20,470 bases of DNA from CAYURH01 sp964447105 (GTDB taxonomy: Bacteria > Patescibacteriota > Saccharimonadia > Saccharimonadales > EFPC-124). The stretch is taken from assembly GCA_964447105.1 (NCBI GenBank), contig CAYURH010000019.1:1-20470 (forward strand), given 5' to 3'. Both the position numbers and the translations under genes were made by a program. The notes below the pieces were generated by a model that had not been told where the DNA came from, ran no database searches, and was given only the letters and a program-made list of their open reading frames with translations. Of the stretch, positions 17,860 through 20,470 are shown piece after piece (position 1 is the first letter of the stretch; each line of letters opens with the position of its first letter).

Positions 17860-20439
17860 CTATGCTTTTAGGGTATCGAGTTCGCGGACCAAACGCTGCT
17901 CAACAGTTTGTTGATCTTGCAGTTGCGCGCGCGTTTCTTCTACGATAGCTGCCGGGGCGTTATCGACGTAGCTTTTGTTGCTGAGGCGCGCTTGCAGGCG
18001 TTCAATTTGCGTACGTGTGTCGGTCAGGCGATCCTGCAATTTGGCGTGGTGATGTTTTAGGGTGTCGGCGTCGATGTCTAGCCATGCTTCGTGTTGGGCG
18101 ACGGCCAAGCGTAATCCCCTCCCCTTCTCTACCTTGGCGATCCCTTTGAGGTTGGCCAGTGAGGTAATGATGTCGCTGTGAGCGTCGATAAGCGCATCGC
18201 TAGCGTAGATCAAGTTTTGTTTGCCTTGAGCAAGATCGGTGCTGACAAACCGGATTTCGCTGATCAGGTTTTGTAACTGTTCGAATTCTTTGGCTTTGGC
18301 CGTGTCGACGGGGGCGGCTTGTGGCCAACGGCTGGTAATGAGTAGTGAGTCGCGCCAGCCCAATGTTTGCCAAACGGTTTCAGTCACAAATGGTGCAAAC
18401 GGATGCGCGACGGTGAGTACTGTTTCGAGCACCCAGCGCATAACTGACGGATTGAAATGTGTCTTGCTGGCTTCGATATACCAGTCGGCCACATCATCCC
18501 ATACGGTGTGATACATCAGTTCGCAGGCTTCGGCGAAACGGTCTTGTTCGATGAGTTTAGCTATCTGAGCCGCGGCAGTGTTGAGGCGCCAGATCACCCA
18601 ATGGTCAGCGACAGTTTTGGGTTGTGGTGTTTGCTCGCTGCTGTGTTCTGCACGGTCTTCCGCCTTGTCGCCTACCCTGTCTTCTACAAAGCGCGCCATG
18701 TTCCATAGCTTGTTGCAGAAATTGCGCCCGGCCACCACACTGCCCGTGCTAAATGCCTGATTGATGCCGGCGCTGCGACTGGCCAGTAGCCCCATGCGCA
18801 GAGCGTCGGAGCCGTACGTGGCGACGATTTCTTGCGGGTTGATCACATTGCCTTTGCTTTTGCTCATTTTTTGGCCGTGTTCATCGAGCACCAAACCGTG
18901 CAAGTAGACATGCGTAAATGGCACTTTATCGGTGGTATATAGCCCCAGCATGATCATGCGCGACACCCAAGGGAACAAAATGTCGGCGCCAGTTTCCATC
19001 ACATTGAGCGGATAATATGGTGCGAGCTCGCCACCGTCTAGATAGTCAGTGGTGATAAACGGCCATTGCCCCGAACTAAACCAAGTGTCAAACGTATCTT
19101 CTTCGCGCTTATATTCTACGCCGTCTACGGTAATGGTTGGTTGGTCGACGCGATCGTCGTAAATCCATTTGGTAGGGTCGGCAGTACTTTGGAAGGCTGG
19201 GATGGGAATACCCCATGGGATCTGGCGACTAAGGTTCCAATCCCTAAGATTGTTAAGATAGTTAACTAACACCTTGCCCTTGTTCTGCGGAGTGAAGGTA
19301 ATGTGGCCCTGTTCGATGGCTTCTATGGCTTTGGCGGCAAGTGGTTTGACGTTGAGGAACCACTGGTCTTTGATAAGCGGCTGAATGACAGTGCCGCATT
19401 TGTAACAGTGGCCCACGGTGTGGGTGTAGTCGTCTTTGCCGCGCAGCTCGTCGCTTTGTTTGAGCGCCTCGAGTACTTTTTGACGAGCCTCAAGTACTGA
19501 CAAGCCTACGAACTGCTTCGGACACGCGTTGGTCATAGTGCCGTCGATGCCAATTACTTCGACGATGGGCAGCTTGTGACGCTCCCCTATTTCAAAATCT
19601 ACGGGATCGTGAGCTGGTGTGATTTTGACAGCGCCAGTCCCAAATGCTGGGTCTATGGCATCATCGGCCACGATAGGCACTTCCCTATTGGTCAGTGGCA
19701 CCCAGACGCGTGCGCCGACTAGGTCTTTGTATCGTTTGTCGTCGGGATGCACGGCAATCGCTGTGTCGCCTAGCATGGTTTCGGGGCGTGTGGTCGCAAC
19801 AACGATCTCCCCTACCCTATCTACCAAAGTGTAGGCGATTTTGTAGAGTTTGGATTTTTCCTGTTGATGCACCACTTCGATGTCGGCAAACGATGTTTGG
19901 TGAGTAGTGCAGAAGTTGACGATCCGCTCTCCCCTATAGATGAGTTTGTCGTCCCATAGCTTTTTAAATGTTTTGTAGGTACGGTTGATAACTTTGGCGT
20001 CGAGGGTGAAGACCAGGTGACCCCAATCCAGGCTGGCGCCTAATTCGCGCAGCTGGATTTCCATGTTACCCCGTTGTTTTTCTACAAAATCCCATACCAT
20101 CTCGTATAACTCTTCACGTGAGTGATCGAAACGAGTTTTGCCCTGCTTTTGTAATTCTTTCTCGAATACTACCCAGGTTTCGAAGCCGGCATGGTCGGCA
20201 CCTGGCAGGAATAATGTCGATTTGCCTTGTAGGCGATGGTAGCGCGCCATCACGTCTTCGACGGCGATAACCAACGAGTGACCTACGTGCAGGTTGCCAT
20301 TGGCGTTGGGCGGGGGGAGTACTAGGCTGTAGGTTCCGGCGTTGCGATCTGGATTAGGCGCAAAAGCATTGCTAGCCTCCCAGAGCTGGTAGGTACGTGG
20401 TTCGTAAACCTGTGGTTCATACGTTTTTGGCAATTTCAT
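17860..20439 (-). CDS. valS: Valine--tRNA ligase
   Basis: A class I aminoacyl-tRNA synthetase that charges tRNA-Val. From ATG 20439 the product has 859 residues, near the usual bacterial size. The HIGH motif is HVGH (51-54). The CP1 editing domain carries TTRPETMLG (216-224). A zinc-type knuckle GHCYKCG lies near 343-349. The KMSKS loop is complete (524-528). The C terminus is the coiled-coil tRNA-binding arm (about 790-859). Two places differ from common ValRS: the segment before editing reads GADHAGFETWVVFEKEL rather than GTDHAGIATQ, and RDWNLSRQIPWGIPIPAF lacks the usual Cys and has the PIP sequence more typical of IleRS. Both are probably lineage features. A TTG at 20463 could extend it by 8 residues. 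Neither start has a clear ribosome binding site within the window. Confidence 0.96.
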   Translation of the reverse strand: MKLPKTYEPQVYEPRTYQLWEASNAFAPNPDRNAGTYSLVLPPPNANGNLHVGHSLVIAVEDVMARYHRLQGKSTLFLPGADHAGFETWVVFEKELQKQGKTRFDHSREELYEMVWDFVEKQRGNMEIQLRELGASLDWGHLVFTLDAKVINRTYKTFKKLWDDKLIYRGERIVNFCTTHQTSFADIEVVHQQEKSKLYKIAYTLVDRVGEIVVATTRPETMLGDTAIAVHPDDKRYKDLVGARVWVPLTNREVPIVADDAIDPAFGTGAVKITPAHDPVDFEIGERHKLPIVEVIGIDGTMTNACPKQFVGLSVLEARQKVLEALKQSDELRGKDDYTHTVGHCYKCGTVIQPLIKDQWFLNVKPLAAKAIEAIEQGHITFTPQNKGKVLVNYLNNLRDWNLSRQIPWGIPIPAFQSTADPTKWIYDDRVDQPTITVDGVEYKREEDTFDTWFSSGQWPFITTDYLDGGELAPYYPLNVMETGADILFPWVSRMIMLGLYTTDKVPFTHVYLHGLVLDEHGQKMSKSKGNVINPQEIVATYGSDALRMGLLASRSAGINQAFSTGSVVAGRNFCNKLWNMARFVEDRVGDKAEDRAEHSSEQTPQPKTVADHWVIWRLNTAAAQIAKLIEQDRFAEACELMYHTVWDDVADWYIEASKTHFNPSVMRWVLETVLTVAHPFAPFVTETVWQTLGWRDSLLITSRWPQAAPVDTAKAKEFEQLQNLISEIRFVSTDLAQGKQNLIYASDALIDAHSDIITSLANLKGIAKVEKGRGLRLAVAQHEAWLDIDADTLKHHHAKLQDRLTDTRTQIERLQARLSNKSYVDNAPAAIVEETRAQLQDQQTVEQRLVRELDTLKA

Positions 20440-20470
20440 ATCTGGCACTTTCACAGGAAACAAAAATTAA

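Overview
The window looks like a chromosomal segment of a small-genome bacterium of the Candidate Phyla Radiation, most likely Saccharibacteria (TM7). The main evidence is a type IV secretion gene set of the kind seen there: PrgI, a TraC-like protein, a VirB4 ATPase, a VirB6/TrbL-like channel and many tiny two-helix pilins, without a relaxase or coupling protein in view. The genes are short, tightly packed and often overlap by 4 nt. UGA is used as a normal stop. No rRNA, CRISPR array, transposase or integrase is visible. The taxonomic placement is inference.

Positions 1-6780 (minus strand) hold a secretion operon read right to left: a lipoprotein-like protein with a long N-terminal extension, a VirB6/TrbL-like membrane protein, a proline-rich protein that looks like its detached C-terminal half, PrgI, a TraC-like protein, and the N-terminal third of VirB4, which leaves the window just before the expected Walker A motif. 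Positions 6920-9444 (plus strand) hold six tandem VirB2/TrbC-like pilin paralogs. The last has its own promoter, ribosome binding site and terminator. Together the two divergent operons could build an envelope-spanning DNA or protein transport machine with a multi-subunit pilus.

Positions 9529-17858 hold housekeeping and unknown genes: Hsp20, ComF, a 2H phosphoesterase, several membrane proteins, a Nudix protein, a nucleotidyltransferase-fold protein, a HIT protein overlapping RlmH, and a small His-rich exported protein. They are interspersed with four tRNA genes: Ser-GCU, Ser-UGA, Arg-GCG and Ser-CGA. Valyl-tRNA synthetase fills the right end on the minus strand.

Two patterns stand out. First, most first-in-operon genes have a -10 box ending 5-7 nt before the ATG, so their mRNAs should begin at or next to the start codon (leaderless). 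Shine-Dalgarno sites are seen mainly inside operons and before Hsp20, pilin 6 and the lipoprotein. Second, two of the four tRNA genes carry short structured non-coding inserts bounded by direct repeats of the tRNA end: 19 nt at the 3' end of tRNA-Arg and 22 nt at the 5' end of tRNA-Ser(CGA). Each insert brings a replacement terminator or promoter that keeps the intact tRNA functional. A third, degenerate case may lie beside tRNA-Ser(UGA). These inserts are the best candidate here for an undescribed small element.
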